Assembly (NCBI GenBank): GCA_016200765.1
Contig: JACQEC010000318.1
Location: 1-7,921 of the forward strand
Direction of reading: 5' to 3'
DNA from: Chloroflexota bacterium
GTDB lineage: Bacteria; Chloroflexota; Anaerolineae; JACRMK01
Length of the DNA: 7,921 nucleotides
The notes under the pieces were generated by a model. It worked only from the letters and a program-made list of their open reading frames with translations. It made no database searches and had not been told where the DNA came from. Shown here one piece after another: positions 1-6,663 of the stretch. Every line of letters starts with the position of its first letter. Position 1 is the first letter of the stretch. Both the position numbers and the translations under genes were made by a program.

Positions 1-1
1 C

Positions 2-232
2 CCCGGCGTGATTGACACGACCACCAATTTTGTCGAGCATCCTGAAGTGGTCGCACAGCGCATTGAGCAAGCGGTGGAGGTTGTGGGGGATCGCAGTCGG
101 GTCATTGCCAGCGCCGACTGCGGCTTTGGCACCTTCTCCGGTTGGTCGCTGGTGACCCCTAGCATCGTCTGGGCCAAATTGCGAATTCTGGCGGAGGGTG
201 CTAGGATTGCCAGCGCCCGTCTGTGGGCTTGA
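2..232 (+). CDS. MetE-like cobalamin-independent methionine synthase family protein, C-terminal end (partial, 5' cut)
   Basis: The frame is open from the window edge, so the gene begins upstream; the GTG at position 8 is an internal valine codon, not a start. The 76 visible residues match the end of the MetE C-terminal (COG0620) barrel. There is a strand-like stretch VIDTTTN, then HPE-VAQRIE, then SADCGFGTF, and finally KLRILAEGARIAS. The Cys in DCGF (codon 119-121) sits where E. coli MetE has its last zinc ligand, Cys726 in a PDCG motif. Full MetE transfers a methyl group from 5-methyltetrahydrofolate to homocysteine. Many short relatives carry only this C-terminal domain and have no proven substrate, so true methionine synthesis is not established here. 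The stop lies 17 bp before hutH on the same strand, which suggests cotranscription. Family assignment is fairly sure; exact function is not. Confidence 0.8.
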   Translation, partial: PGVIDTTTNFVEHPEVVAQRIEQAVEVVGDRSRVIASADCGFGTFSGWSLVTPSIVWAKLRILAEGARIASARLWA

Positions 233-238
233 GCCACC

Positions 239-243
239 AAGGA
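239..243 (+). promoter_or_regulatory. Ribosome binding site of hutH
   Basis: AAGGA lies 6 nt before the ATG at 250. It settles the hutH start at 250 rather than the in-frame GTG at 223, which would overlap the end of the upstream gene and has no such site. Confidence 0.7.
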
Positions 244-249
244 CTGATC

Positions 250-1827
250 ATGCTGGAATTGAACGACGATGGGATTGGTATCGAAGAGGTGATTGCGGTC
301 GCGCGCCGCCATGCCATCGTTGCGCCGCTGAGCGAGGCGGTCATCCGGCGCATGGATGCCAGCCGACAGTGGGTCAGCCTCGCCCTGCGCGACGGCGATC
401 GGGCTATCTATGGGGTTAATACCGGCTTCGGCCCGCTCGCGCGCACGCGCATCGCGCCCCAGCAGGCGCGGCAGCTGTCGCGGAACTTGATTCTCAACTG
501 CGCCGCCGGAGTCGGGCCGCCTCTGCCTCACGACGTGGTGCGCGCGATGATGCTCATTCGCGCCAACACACTGGCTAAAGGCTACTCTGGCGCGCGCCCG
601 GCGGTGGCCCAGACGCTGATTGATATGTTGAACGCCGGCGTGACGCCTTTTGTCCCCAGCAAGGGATCGCTGGGCGCCAGCGGCGACCTCGCGCCGCTCG
701 CGCACATCGCCGTTGTGCTGACGCGCGACCTCGACGACGGCCCCGACTACAGCGGTCAGGCATGGCACGGCGGCGAACTGCTGTCAGGCGCCGAAGCGAT
801 GGCGCGCGCAGGCATTGTCCGCCTTATCCCCGAAGCCAAGGAAGGGCTGGCGCTGACCAACGGCACCGATTTCATGGTGGCCGCAGGCGCACTCGCGCTT
901 TATGACGCGCTGAATGTGCTGGAGCACGCGGAGGTCGCCGCCGCGTTGAGCCTCGAAGCCCTGCTCGCTCTCTCGGAACACTACCATCCGGCCCTGCACG
1001 CCGCCAACGGCCAGCCGGGACAGATCAAGACCGCTTCCCGCATCCGCGCGCTGGTGAGTGGCAGTCAGTTAATAGATACACACCCTAACCGTGTGCAAGA
1101 TGCCTACAGTCTGCGCTGCGTTCCACAGGTGCTGGGGCCGGTGCGCGATATTCTCGCCTTCCTGTGCGACCGCTTCACCGGCGCGCTGAACGCGACATCG
1201 GATAACCCGCTCATTTTCCCCAGCACCGCCGACAGCCCATCCTTTGCAGTGGCAGGCGGCAATTTTCATGGACAGGGACCCTCGCTGTGGCTGAACTTTC
1301 TGGGGATTGCAATGGCTTCGGCGGGCAACATCGCGGAACGGCGCGTCTTTCGCTTGCTCACGCCGGAACTGAGCGACGGTCTCCCACCGATGCTTGTCGC
1401 CAGCAGCGGGATTGACAGCGGACTGATGATTTCGCAGTACACAGCCGCGGCACTGGTGTCCGATAACAAGACGCTGGCACACCCGGACAGCGTGGACTCG
1501 ATTCCCTCCAGCGCCAATCAGGAGGATTTTGTGTCAATGGGCGCAAACGCGGCGCGCCATACGATGGAAATCATCGAGAACGTCCGGCATATCATCGCGA
1601 TTGAATTGCTGACGGCGGCGCAAGCCATTGATCTGCGCCCCGACGGCCCGGCGCGACTGGGCGCAGGCACGGCCGCCGCGTACAAAAGCATCAGAAGCCG
1701 CGTCACTTTTCTGGCGCATGACCGGCAGACCACGCCCGATATCGAGGCGTTGGCTGATCTCATCGTCTCGGGCGAGTTGCTGCGCGCCATCCGACAAGTC
1801 GGCGATGACGTGAAGGGGTCTCTATGA
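250..1827 (+). CDS. hutH: Histidine ammonia-lyase
   Basis: Converts L-histidine to trans-urocanate and ammonia in the cytoplasm, the first step of histidine breakdown. The 525-residue protein has the usual family length (about 510). The Ala-Ser-Gly triplet that cyclises to the MIO electrophile is at residues 143-145 inside GSLGASGDLAPLAH, almost the same position as Ser143 of the Pseudomonas putida enzyme. Other expected active-site residues are present: Tyr54 in YGVNTGFG, Asn204 in LTNGT, Tyr286 and Arg289 in DAYSLRC, Phe339 in GGNFHG, and Glu425 in SANQED. The PDSVDSIPSSANQEDFVSMG block is typical of HAL rather than of phenylalanine ammonia-lyases. I see no truncation or missing key residue. 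The stop overlaps the hutI start by 4 nt, so the two are probably translationally coupled. No dedicated promoter is evident upstream. Confidence 0.97.
   Translation: MLELNDDGIGIEEVIAVARRHAIVAPLSEAVIRRMDASRQWVSLALRDGDRAIYGVNTGFGPLARTRIAPQQARQLSRNLILNCAAGVGPPLPHDVVRAMMLIRANTLAKGYSGARPAVAQTLIDMLNAGVTPFVPSKGSLGASGDLAPLAHIAVVLTRDLDDGPDYSGQAWHGGELLSGAEAMARAGIVRLIPEAKEGLALTNGTDFMVAAGALALYDALNVLEHAEVAAALSLEALLALSEHYHPALHAANGQPGQIKTASRIRALVSGSQLIDTHPNRVQDAYSLRCVPQVLGPVRDILAFLCDRFTGALNATSDNPLIFPSTADSPSFAVAGGNFHGQGPSLWLNFLGIAMASAGNIAERRVFRLLTPELSDGLPPMLVASSGIDSGLMISQYTAAALVSDNKTLAHPDSVDSIPSSANQEDFVSMGANAARHTMEIIENVRHIIAIELLTAAQAIDLRPDGPARLGAGTAAAYKSIRSRVTFLAHDRQTTPDIEALADLIVSGELLRAIRQVGDDVKGSL
1813..1818 (+). 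promoter_or_regulatory. Ribosome binding site of hutI
   Basis: AAGGGG lies inside the last codons of hutH, 5 nt before the ATG at 1824. It supports the start that overlaps the hutH stop in an ATGA. Confidence 0.6.
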
Positions 1828-3071
1828 CAAGCCCAGCCAAGCCGCGCGCCGACTTGATCCTGATCGGCGCGACCGAAATTGTGACGTGCGTGCCCGCATC
1901 CGGCGACCCGATTGGCCGCATCCGCGACGGCGCGATTGCTATCGCTGGTGATCACATCCTTGCGGTTGGGCGAACCACCGAGGTGATGGCGCAGGTGGAT
2001 ACCGGCTCGGCGGAGCGCGTTGACGCGAGCTCCAAGATACTGGCGCCGGGCTTCGTGGATTGCCATACGCACCTTGTCTTTGGCGGCTCGCGCGTGCAGG
2101 AGTATGCGGCGCGGCTGACGCGCGACCTCGCCGACGTGCAGGCGCTGGGCATCCCCACCGGCATCATCGCCACCGTCGGCATGACACGCGCCGAGAGCGC
2201 GGCGCAACTCAGTATGAGCGCGGCGCAGAGGCTCCAGCGCATGTTCCGCAGTGGCACGACGACGGTCGAGAGCAAAAGCGGCTACGGTCTGACGATAGCG
2301 GATGAGCTGAAACTGCTGGAAGTCAACCGCGCGCTACAGGCTATACAGCCCGTGGACATTGTCAGCACCTTCCTTGGCGCGCACGCCTTCCCGCGCGAGC
2401 ACTCGCACGGGCGCTACGTGGATATGGTGGTGCACGAGATGATCCCGCAGGTCGCCGAAAGGGCGCTGGCGGAGTTTTGCGATGTGTTCTGCGATGACGG
2501 CTACTTCAGCGCCAACGAATCGCGCCGTATTCTGGAAGCGGGGCGTGCGGCCGGCCTCAAGCCCAAAATCCATGCCGACCAGTATGCGGCGATTGAAGGC
2601 TCCGCCGTGGCGGCGCAGGCAGGTGTGGTTTCAGCCGATCATTTGAACTACACGACGCGCGCGGACATGCAGCGACTGGCCGAGGCCGGCGTCGTGGGCG
2701 TGGTCACACCGGCGCTCGATTTTGCGGTGCGCCATCCGCGGCCTTTCGACGCGCGCGCGATGCTCGCCGAAGGCCTGACGCTCGCGCTCGCGACCGACCT
2801 CTGCCCGGCCTGCTGGGTGGAGTCAATGCAGTTGGTGATGACTCTCGCGTGCCGGCTCTACCGGCTATCGCCCGAAGAAGCGCTCTACGCCGCGACGGTC
2901 GGGGGCGCGAAGGCGCTGGGGCTGGACGACCGCGGCCGGTTAGCGCCGGGCCAACTGGCGGATATTCAGGTCTGGGATTTGCCGTCGTTTGAGGATGTGG
3001 TGTACCGGATTGGCAACAACGCCGTCGTCGCGGTGGTGAAGCGGGGGAAGCTCCATCCCTTCAATGTCTAA
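1824..3071 (+). CDS. hutI: Imidazolonepropionase
   Basis: Hydrolyses 4-imidazolone-5-propanoate to N-formimino-L-glutamate, the third step of histidine breakdown, in the cytoplasm. The 415 residues match the usual family length and the amidohydrolase barrel layout. His81 and His83 (DCHTHLVFGGSR) are the first metal ligands, His250 (KIHADQY) is the next, His273 lies in SADHLNYT, and Asp325 (ATD) is the last ligand. The ESKSGYGL block near 149-156 is diagnostic for HutI among amidohydrolases. The segment after Asp325 reads LCPACWVESMQ rather than the common FNPGT-type sequence; I recall related Cys/Trp forms from archaeal and Chloroflexota-type homologues. The position three after His250 is Gln, where B. 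subtilis has a catalytic Glu; Gln is frequent there in other bacteria. The gene is the last of the + strand unit and ends 14 bp from the convergent ATPase gene. Confidence 0.96.
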   Translation: MTSPAKPRADLILIGATEIVTCVPASGDPIGRIRDGAIAIAGDHILAVGRTTEVMAQVDTGSAERVDASSKILAPGFVDCHTHLVFGGSRVQEYAARLTRDLADVQALGIPTGIIATVGMTRAESAAQLSMSAAQRLQRMFRSGTTTVESKSGYGLTIADELKLLEVNRALQAIQPVDIVSTFLGAHAFPREHSHGRYVDMVVHEMIPQVAERALAEFCDVFCDDGYFSANESRRILEAGRAAGLKPKIHADQYAAIEGSAVAAQAGVVSADHLNYTTRADMQRLAEAGVVGVVTPALDFAVRHPRPFDARAMLAEGLTLALATDLCPACWVESMQLVMTLACRLYRLSPEEALYAATVGGAKALGLDDRGRLAPGQLADIQVWDLPSFEDVVYRIGNNAVVAVVKRGKLHPFNV

Positions 3072-3085
3072 AGGGGACTTTCGTC

Positions 3086-3898
3086 CTACTCCGTGCCGGT
3101 AAGGCTAATCGCCTTGAGGCTTTCCTCGCGAATCGAGGACAGCACCGTGCGCTTCAAATCCACAAATACCGGCGAGGTGGTGACCTCAAGACTGCGCGGG
3201 CGCGGCAGGGCCACATTGAGCACCTGCTTGATCTGACCGGGGCGCGCGGTCATAATGTATACCCGGTCGCTGAGAAACAGCGCCTCGTCAATGTCGTGTG
3301 TGACGAAAACGATGGTTTTCGGCGTGCGCTGCCAGAGGTTCACCAACAGTTCCTGCATGATGATACGCGTCTGCGCATCCAGCGCGCCGAACGGCTCATC
3401 CATCAGCAACACTTCGGGATCGTTCGCCAGCGCGCGCGCAATCGCCACACGCTGCATCATACCGCCCGACAGTTCTTTCGGGTAGTGATTCGCGAAGTCT
3501 CGCAGTCCTATCATTTCGATATAGTCTTGCGCCAAACGGGTGCGCTCGGTGGCGGCCATCCCCTTGATGCGCAAGCCGAACTCCACGTTGCCCTGCACGG
3601 TCAGCCACGGGAACAGGGTGTACGACTGGAAAACCATGCCCCGGTCTGCGCCGGGTCCCTCAACGCGCCGCCCATCCAGTCGAACGTCGCCGGTTGTCGG
3701 TCTCACCAGCCCGGCTACCACGCGCAGGAGCGTTGATTTTCCACAGCCGCTCGGCCCGACGATGCTGATAAACTCGCGGTCAGCCACGTCCAGCGATAGG
3801 TCGGCGACGGCCACGACCTCTATGCCGCGCCGCGTGCGGAAGCGCATGGAGACGTGAGCAATACTCAGCTTGGGTTGTGCTTGACGATTTTCAGCCAC
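3086..3898 (-). CDS. ABC transporter ATP-binding protein, SsuB/TauB/NrtD type
   Basis: ATPase that powers an importer at the inner face of the membrane. The 270 residues carry all the motifs in order: Walker A GPSGCGKST at 48-56, Q-loop Gln91 in VFQSYTLFPWLT, signature LSGGMMQ at 143-149, Walker B VLLMDEP at 163-169 with catalytic Glu168, and switch His201 in FVTHDIDEA. The FPWLTV and DAQTR features place it in the nitrate/sulfonate/taurine (SsuB/TauB) group, matching the permease and binding protein further right. The start is GTG at 3898, the first possible one after an in-frame stop five codons upstream; it lacks a clear Shine-Dalgarno. The ATG at codon 18 is a shorter alternative but would trim the first strand. 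It is last in the - strand set, 60 bp after the dehydrogenase gene and separated from the permease by two unrelated genes. The substrate cannot be read from this subunit. Confidence 0.93.
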   Translation of the reverse strand: MAENRQAQPKLSIAHVSMRFRTRRGIEVVAVADLSLDVADREFISIVGPSGCGKSTLLRVVAGLVRPTTGDVRLDGRRVEGPGADRGMVFQSYTLFPWLTVQGNVEFGLRIKGMAATERTRLAQDYIEMIGLRDFANHYPKELSGGMMQRVAIARALANDPEVLLMDEPFGALDAQTRIIMQELLVNLWQRTPKTIVFVTHDIDEALFLSDRVYIMTARPGQIKQVLNVALPRPRSLEVTTSPVFVDLKRTVLSSIREESLKAISLTGTE

Positions 3899-3958
3899 GT
3901 TGCATGACTATGCATTCAATCAGACAAGATGAGGGCGAGCCCTGAGCGTGAAAAATCG

Positions 3959-4798
3959 TCACGTCTCGGTCACGGTTAGCGGTCTCGGTTGTTTGCCATC
4001 CGTGTCGCTAAAACCATATTCCAGCGCCAGCGCCGCGGCGACGACCACCTGCCCCGACCTTTGCATCACGTTGGGGTCTCCGGCCAGCGCCGCCACCGCG
4101 CGGCCAATAAACTGTGGGGACTCGGAGTTGCGCAGGTCAAAAAAGGCCGCGTGGGCCATGACGCTCTCGGTGCGCACCAGTCCCGGATACAGGGATACCA
4201 CCGCCACGTTGTGGCCGCGCAACTCGTGTGCCATGCACGCGGCCATCTTGTCGGTCGCGGCTTTGGCGACGCTGTAGGCCACACCGCGATCATTTCGCTG
4301 AGCAACAAAGAATGACACGTTTACGATCAGCCCGGCTTTCTGCGCGACCATCAGCGGCGCGCCAAGGCAGGACGCCACGTAGTGCGCGCGCACGCCGGAC
4401 TGGAACATCGCATCCCAGCGCCCGAGCGGCAGAGTCCAAAACTCTTTCTCGTTCCAGAATTGCGTGCCGTCGGTGTAATGCTCGTAGCCGCCCCAGACGT
4501 TATTCGCCAGAATATCAAGTCGTCCTTGCTCGGCGCGGATGCGCTCAAAAACCGCAGTGACCTCTGCATCGTTGCAGTGGTCACAGCGAATCGCGATGCC
4601 TTGGCCGCCCAGCCGCGTAACCGCTTCGGCTGTCTGATCAATGGTGCCGGGCAGTTTGGCGGCGGACTGACCTTCGGTCACGGTGCGTCCGGTGAGGTAC
4701 ACCGTCGCACCGCTTTCACCCAACCCGAGCGCGATGCCCTTGCCCACGCCACGGCTTGCGCCGGTGACCAGCGCGACTTTGCCTCGCAGATCAGTCAT
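3959..4798 (-). CDS. Short-chain dehydrogenase/reductase, DHRS1-like
   Basis: NAD(P)-dependent oxidoreductase of the classical SDR fold; the substrate is unknown. The 279 residues show the cofactor glycine motif TGASRGVG at 12-19, an acidic Asp73 region (RCDH) for adenine contact, and the catalytic set Ser162, Tyr175 and Lys179 (YSVAK). An Arg at 38 after the second strand (TGRT) hints at NADPH preference, which is inference. The usual NNAG motif is NNVWGG at 99-104. The insert GTQFWNEKEFWTLP at 111-124 and the tail ALEYGFSDTDGKQPRP resemble eukaryotic DHRS1 and its bacterial relatives. The ATG at 4798 has no evident Shine-Dalgarno. It lies 104 bp after the nucleotidyltransferase gene and 60 bp before the ATPase gene, on the same strand, so probably in the transporter operon. 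SDR identity is firm; the DHRS1 subgroup is likely. Confidence 0.92.
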   Translation of the reverse strand: MTDLRGKVALVTGASRGVGKGIALGLGESGATVYLTGRTVTEGQSAAKLPGTIDQTAEAVTRLGGQGIAIRCDHCNDAEVTAVFERIRAEQGRLDILANNVWGGYEHYTDGTQFWNEKEFWTLPLGRWDAMFQSGVRAHYVASCLGAPLMVAQKAGLIVNVSFFVAQRNDRGVAYSVAKAATDKMAACMAHELRGHNVAVVSLYPGLVRTESVMAHAAFFDLRNSESPQFIGRAVAALAGDPNVMQRSGQVVVAAALALEYGFSDTDGKQPRPLTVTET

Positions 4799-4902
4799 CG
4801 TGAATCTGCACAGTTGCCCGCGCCGCCATCAGCGCGCGCCCTCGCTCGCCAGTGGCGCACCACAAAAGGCCAAGAGTGCAAAGCGAGTCGAGCATCAACC
4901 AC
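4799..4902. other. 104-bp spacer between nucleotidyltransferase and dehydrogenase genes
   Basis: I found no convincing promoter or terminator on the - strand here and no small ORF with a ribosome site. A short 11-bp palindrome (CGCCAGTGGCG, 4847-4857) is present and may be chance in GC-rich DNA. The longest gap inside the - strand set, it is the likeliest place for the operon to be split. Confidence 0.5.
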
Positions 4903-5757
4903 TTACCTCACTGATGAGCGACTGGTTTCTAGCGTGTACCGGATGAAGTCGAGCGTGCCATTCAAACCTTCAAACGGCGCGCCATGCCGCCATGCCAGAG
5001 CGCGTTCGATAAGCCCGGCCCAGCGCTCTTCTAGTGCCGCCTTTGCCCACTGGCCTGCAGTCGGTTTTGAAACGATGATGCCCGATTGGAGCGTATAGAG
5101 CATCCGACACATGGTGAGCACCGCATAGGCTTGATAGCCGGTGCTGCGCAGCGGAGCGGGATCGTCGAGCATCAGGGTCCACCAACCCTGCAAGATGGAC
5201 AGCGTCGCCTGCCGTAAGTCGTCCGGCAGGACCGGGTCAATCATGGTTTTTGGAGCGGGGCCTGCCAGCACAACCCCGTGTTCGCGCAGAGTACGGCGTT
5301 GAATTACCCAGTCACAATCGTGGTGCCTCACGACCAGCCCTTCGCCGTTGTGGCCCCGGTCAATGTGTGGATGCCGCGCCCGACTGGGGTCGTAGCGGCG
5401 CAGGGCGTCCCGCGGGATATAGGAGCCTTCTAACTCCGTTGCCCACTTCGAGCCGATAGCCGCGATGCGCGTATGCATCACGGCCAGCGCTCGCACCGTC
5501 TCGTCTGCAGGCTCGGCGGCGGTGACCACGAGAAAATCAACGTCGCTCGACTCGGTGCTGAAATCGCCGAGGGCCAGTGAGCCATACAGAACCATGCCGA
5601 CCCACTGATCGCCTAGGATGGCCTGCGCGTTCCAGAGGAGTTCGTTGAGGACGGCGTTGACGTCGGGGTAAGCGGTTGGGTGGGATTCGGCCATTTCATT
5701 GACCGGCTGAAGCCTGTACTCCCGTGCAGAAACGGGCGGGGCCAGACAATCGGACAT
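4903..5757 (-). CDS. AadA-like aminoglycoside nucleotidyltransferase family protein (DUF4111-type C-terminal domain)
   Basis: Predicted to transfer a nucleotide (AMP in known relatives) to a hydroxyl of a small molecule; ANT(3'')/ANT(9) enzymes do this to streptomycin and spectinomycin. Numbering from the ATG at 5757 (284 residues), the nucleotidyltransferase motif is Gly59-Ser60 followed by Asp72 and Asp74 (SSDVDFLVV), the metal ligands. Glu110 in LEGSYIP is placed like the catalytic Glu87 of AadA. The C-terminal helical domain has the usual AYAVLTMCRMLYTL, a SKPTAGQWA stretch near 230-237, and a final WRHGAP segment. The ATG at 5757 overlaps the permease stop as TAATG, suggesting coupling, but has no Shine-Dalgarno. 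An in-frame ATG at 5694 gives 263 residues, close to AadA itself, and is a real alternative. Actual antibiotic modification is unproven; many chromosomal relatives have no known substrate. Confidence 0.87.
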   Translation of the reverse strand: MSDCLAPPVSAREYRLQPVNEMAESHPTAYPDVNAVLNELLWNAQAILGDQWVGMVLYGSLALGDFSTESSDVDFLVVTAAEPADETVRALAVMHTRIAAIGSKWATELEGSYIPRDALRRYDPSRARHPHIDRGHNGEGLVVRHHDCDWVIQRRTLREHGVVLAGPAPKTMIDPVLPDDLRQATLSILQGWWTLMLDDPAPLRSTGYQAYAVLTMCRMLYTLQSGIIVSKPTAGQWAKAALEERWAGLIERALAWRHGAPFEGLNGTLDFIRYTLETSRSSVR

Positions 5758-6587
5758 TAGCGTATGCGCGGCGACCACGGCAGAGCGACGCGATGCACCA
5801 TCTTGAAGATGTAGTCGCTGCAGAAACCGAGCAGCCCGATGGTCACCAGGCCGACGAAAATCCTGTCGGTGCGAAGGCCGCGCTGGGATTCGAGAATCAT
5901 GATGCCAAGCCCTTTGTCGGCGGCGACCAGTTCGGCCACAATCAAGTAGGTCCACGCCCAACCAATCGTGATGCGCAGGTTATCCATCACGCCGGGCAGG
6001 GTTGCCGGGATAAGCACGCGGGTCACCACACGCCGGCGCGATGCGCCGAGCGTATAGGCGCTGTCGAGCAGGTCTTTGGGCACGTGCGCCGCGACATCGG
6101 CCACCAGCAGGATGAGCTGGAAAAACGTGCCGATGAAAATCACCGCGACCTTTTCCTCAACGCCTAAGCCGATATAGAGAATCAAGAGCGGAATCATCGC
6201 GCTGACCGGCAGATAGCGGACGAAATTGACCACCGGCTCAAATAGGGCCTCGAAGAACTTGAAACTGCCCATGAGAATGCCGAGCGGCACGGCCATCACG
6301 GTTGCCACTGCCCAGCCGGTCACGATCACGAAGATGCTGGCCCACGCGTTCACGGCGAGCGTGCCGTCGAGCAGCATCCGCGACGCCGTCGCCAGAACCT
6401 GACCCGGTGTAGGCAGAAAGTAGGTCGGCTGAACGATGCCGGTGTAGCTCAAGCCCGCCCAGAGCGCCAACAGGCTGAGCGTGCTGGCCGCGGCGATGAT
6501 CAGGTAGTGCGAGCGCGGTATCGGCTCGTGCGGCCTGAGGTCGTCGCCCAACCGGTATATAGGGCGAAGGGTATTGGATTCGGCCAT
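5757..6587 (-). CDS. ABC transporter permease, SsuC/TauC type
   Basis: Membrane subunit of the importer. The 276 residues begin with a cytoplasmic tail of about 27 residues. Hydrophobic segments follow near 28-48, 81-105, 126-142, 146-166, 206-222 and 243-260, consistent with the usual six helices. The EAA loop that docks on the ATPase is at about 175-205 (DSAYTLGASRRRVVTRVLIP), with the conserved Gly181. The NFVRYLPVSAMIPLLILYIGLG block is typical of nitrate/sulfonate/taurine permeases. The ATG at 6587 has no clear Shine-Dalgarno. Its leader is dominated by a stem-loop that ends 9 nt before the start. It lies 74 bp after the binding-protein stop and overlaps the next gene by 1 nt. It must pair with the ATPase encoded about 1.9 kb further on, since no other ATPase is in view. 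Confidence 0.93.
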   Translation of the reverse strand: MAESNTLRPIYRLGDDLRPHEPIPRSHYLIIAAASTLSLLALWAGLSYTGIVQPTYFLPTPGQVLATASRMLLDGTLAVNAWASIFVIVTGWAVATVMAVPLGILMGSFKFFEALFEPVVNFVRYLPVSAMIPLLILYIGLGVEEKVAVIFIGTFFQLILLVADVAAHVPKDLLDSAYTLGASRRRVVTRVLIPATLPGVMDNLRITIGWAWTYLIVAELVAADKGLGIMILESQRGLRTDRIFVGLVTIGLLGFCSDYIFKMVHRVALPWSPRIR

Positions 6588-6596
6588 GTTATTGGA

Positions 6597-6623
6597 AAGG
6601 GCCTGCTACACGAGCAGGCCCTT
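6597..6623 (-). promoter_or_regulatory. Stem-loop just before the permease start
   Basis: A perfect 11-bp inverted repeat (AAGGGCCTGCT / AGCAGGCCCTT) with a 5-nt loop at 6608-6612. In the - strand transcript its 3' arm ends 9 nt before the permease ATG. Only one further U follows before CC, so it is not a canonical intrinsic terminator. A 3'-end stabiliser for the binding-protein mRNA, or a partial attenuator, is the likelier role. The symmetry is directly visible; the role is inferred. Confidence 0.7.
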
Positions 6624-6637
6624 CGTCTCGCAAGGTG

Positions 6638-6663
6638 AACCGGCTGGTACTTGCGCGCCGGTT
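6638..6663 (-). promoter_or_regulatory. Stem-loop at the binding-protein stop codon
   Basis: A perfect 7-bp inverted repeat (AACCGGC / GCCGGTT) around a 12-nt loop at 6645-6656. The first arm begins with the last two bases of the binding-protein TAA. With the next hairpin it makes a tandem pair filling most of the 74-bp gap. It could protect the 3' end of the upstream cistron from nucleases. Confidence 0.5.

Noticed and set aside
223..249. GTG at 223 as hutH start
   Set aside because: It overlaps the upstream coding end and has no ribosome site, while the ATG at 250 has AAGGA at the right distance and gives the family N-terminus.
1518..2207. Long open frame on the - strand across the hutH/hutI junction
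   Set aside because: It is antisense to two firmly identified genes, has an Arg-rich composition typical of GC-rich shadow frames, and shows no recognisable domain.
3070..3086. Terminator between hutI and the ATPase gene
   Set aside because: Only 4-bp stems can form (AAAG/CTTT or GGAC/GTCC) and no U-run follows.
4847..4857. Palindrome CGCCAGTGGCG as an operator
   Set aside because: Five-base arms in GC-rich DNA are expected by chance, and no promoter is near it.
4382..5098. 238-codon + strand open frame over the dehydrogenase and nucleotidyltransferase genes
   Set aside because: Antisense to two genes with intact catalytic motifs; low-complexity composition and no family resemblance.
5758..5961. 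N-terminal extension of the nucleotidyltransferase to 5961
   Set aside because: The extra 68 residues read through permease coding sequence in another frame and are Arg/His-rich; starts at 5757 or 5694 fit the family.
5724..6167. 147-codon + strand open frame opposite the permease gene
   Set aside because: Shadow frame of a clear permease; composition biased by the complement of hydrophobic codons.
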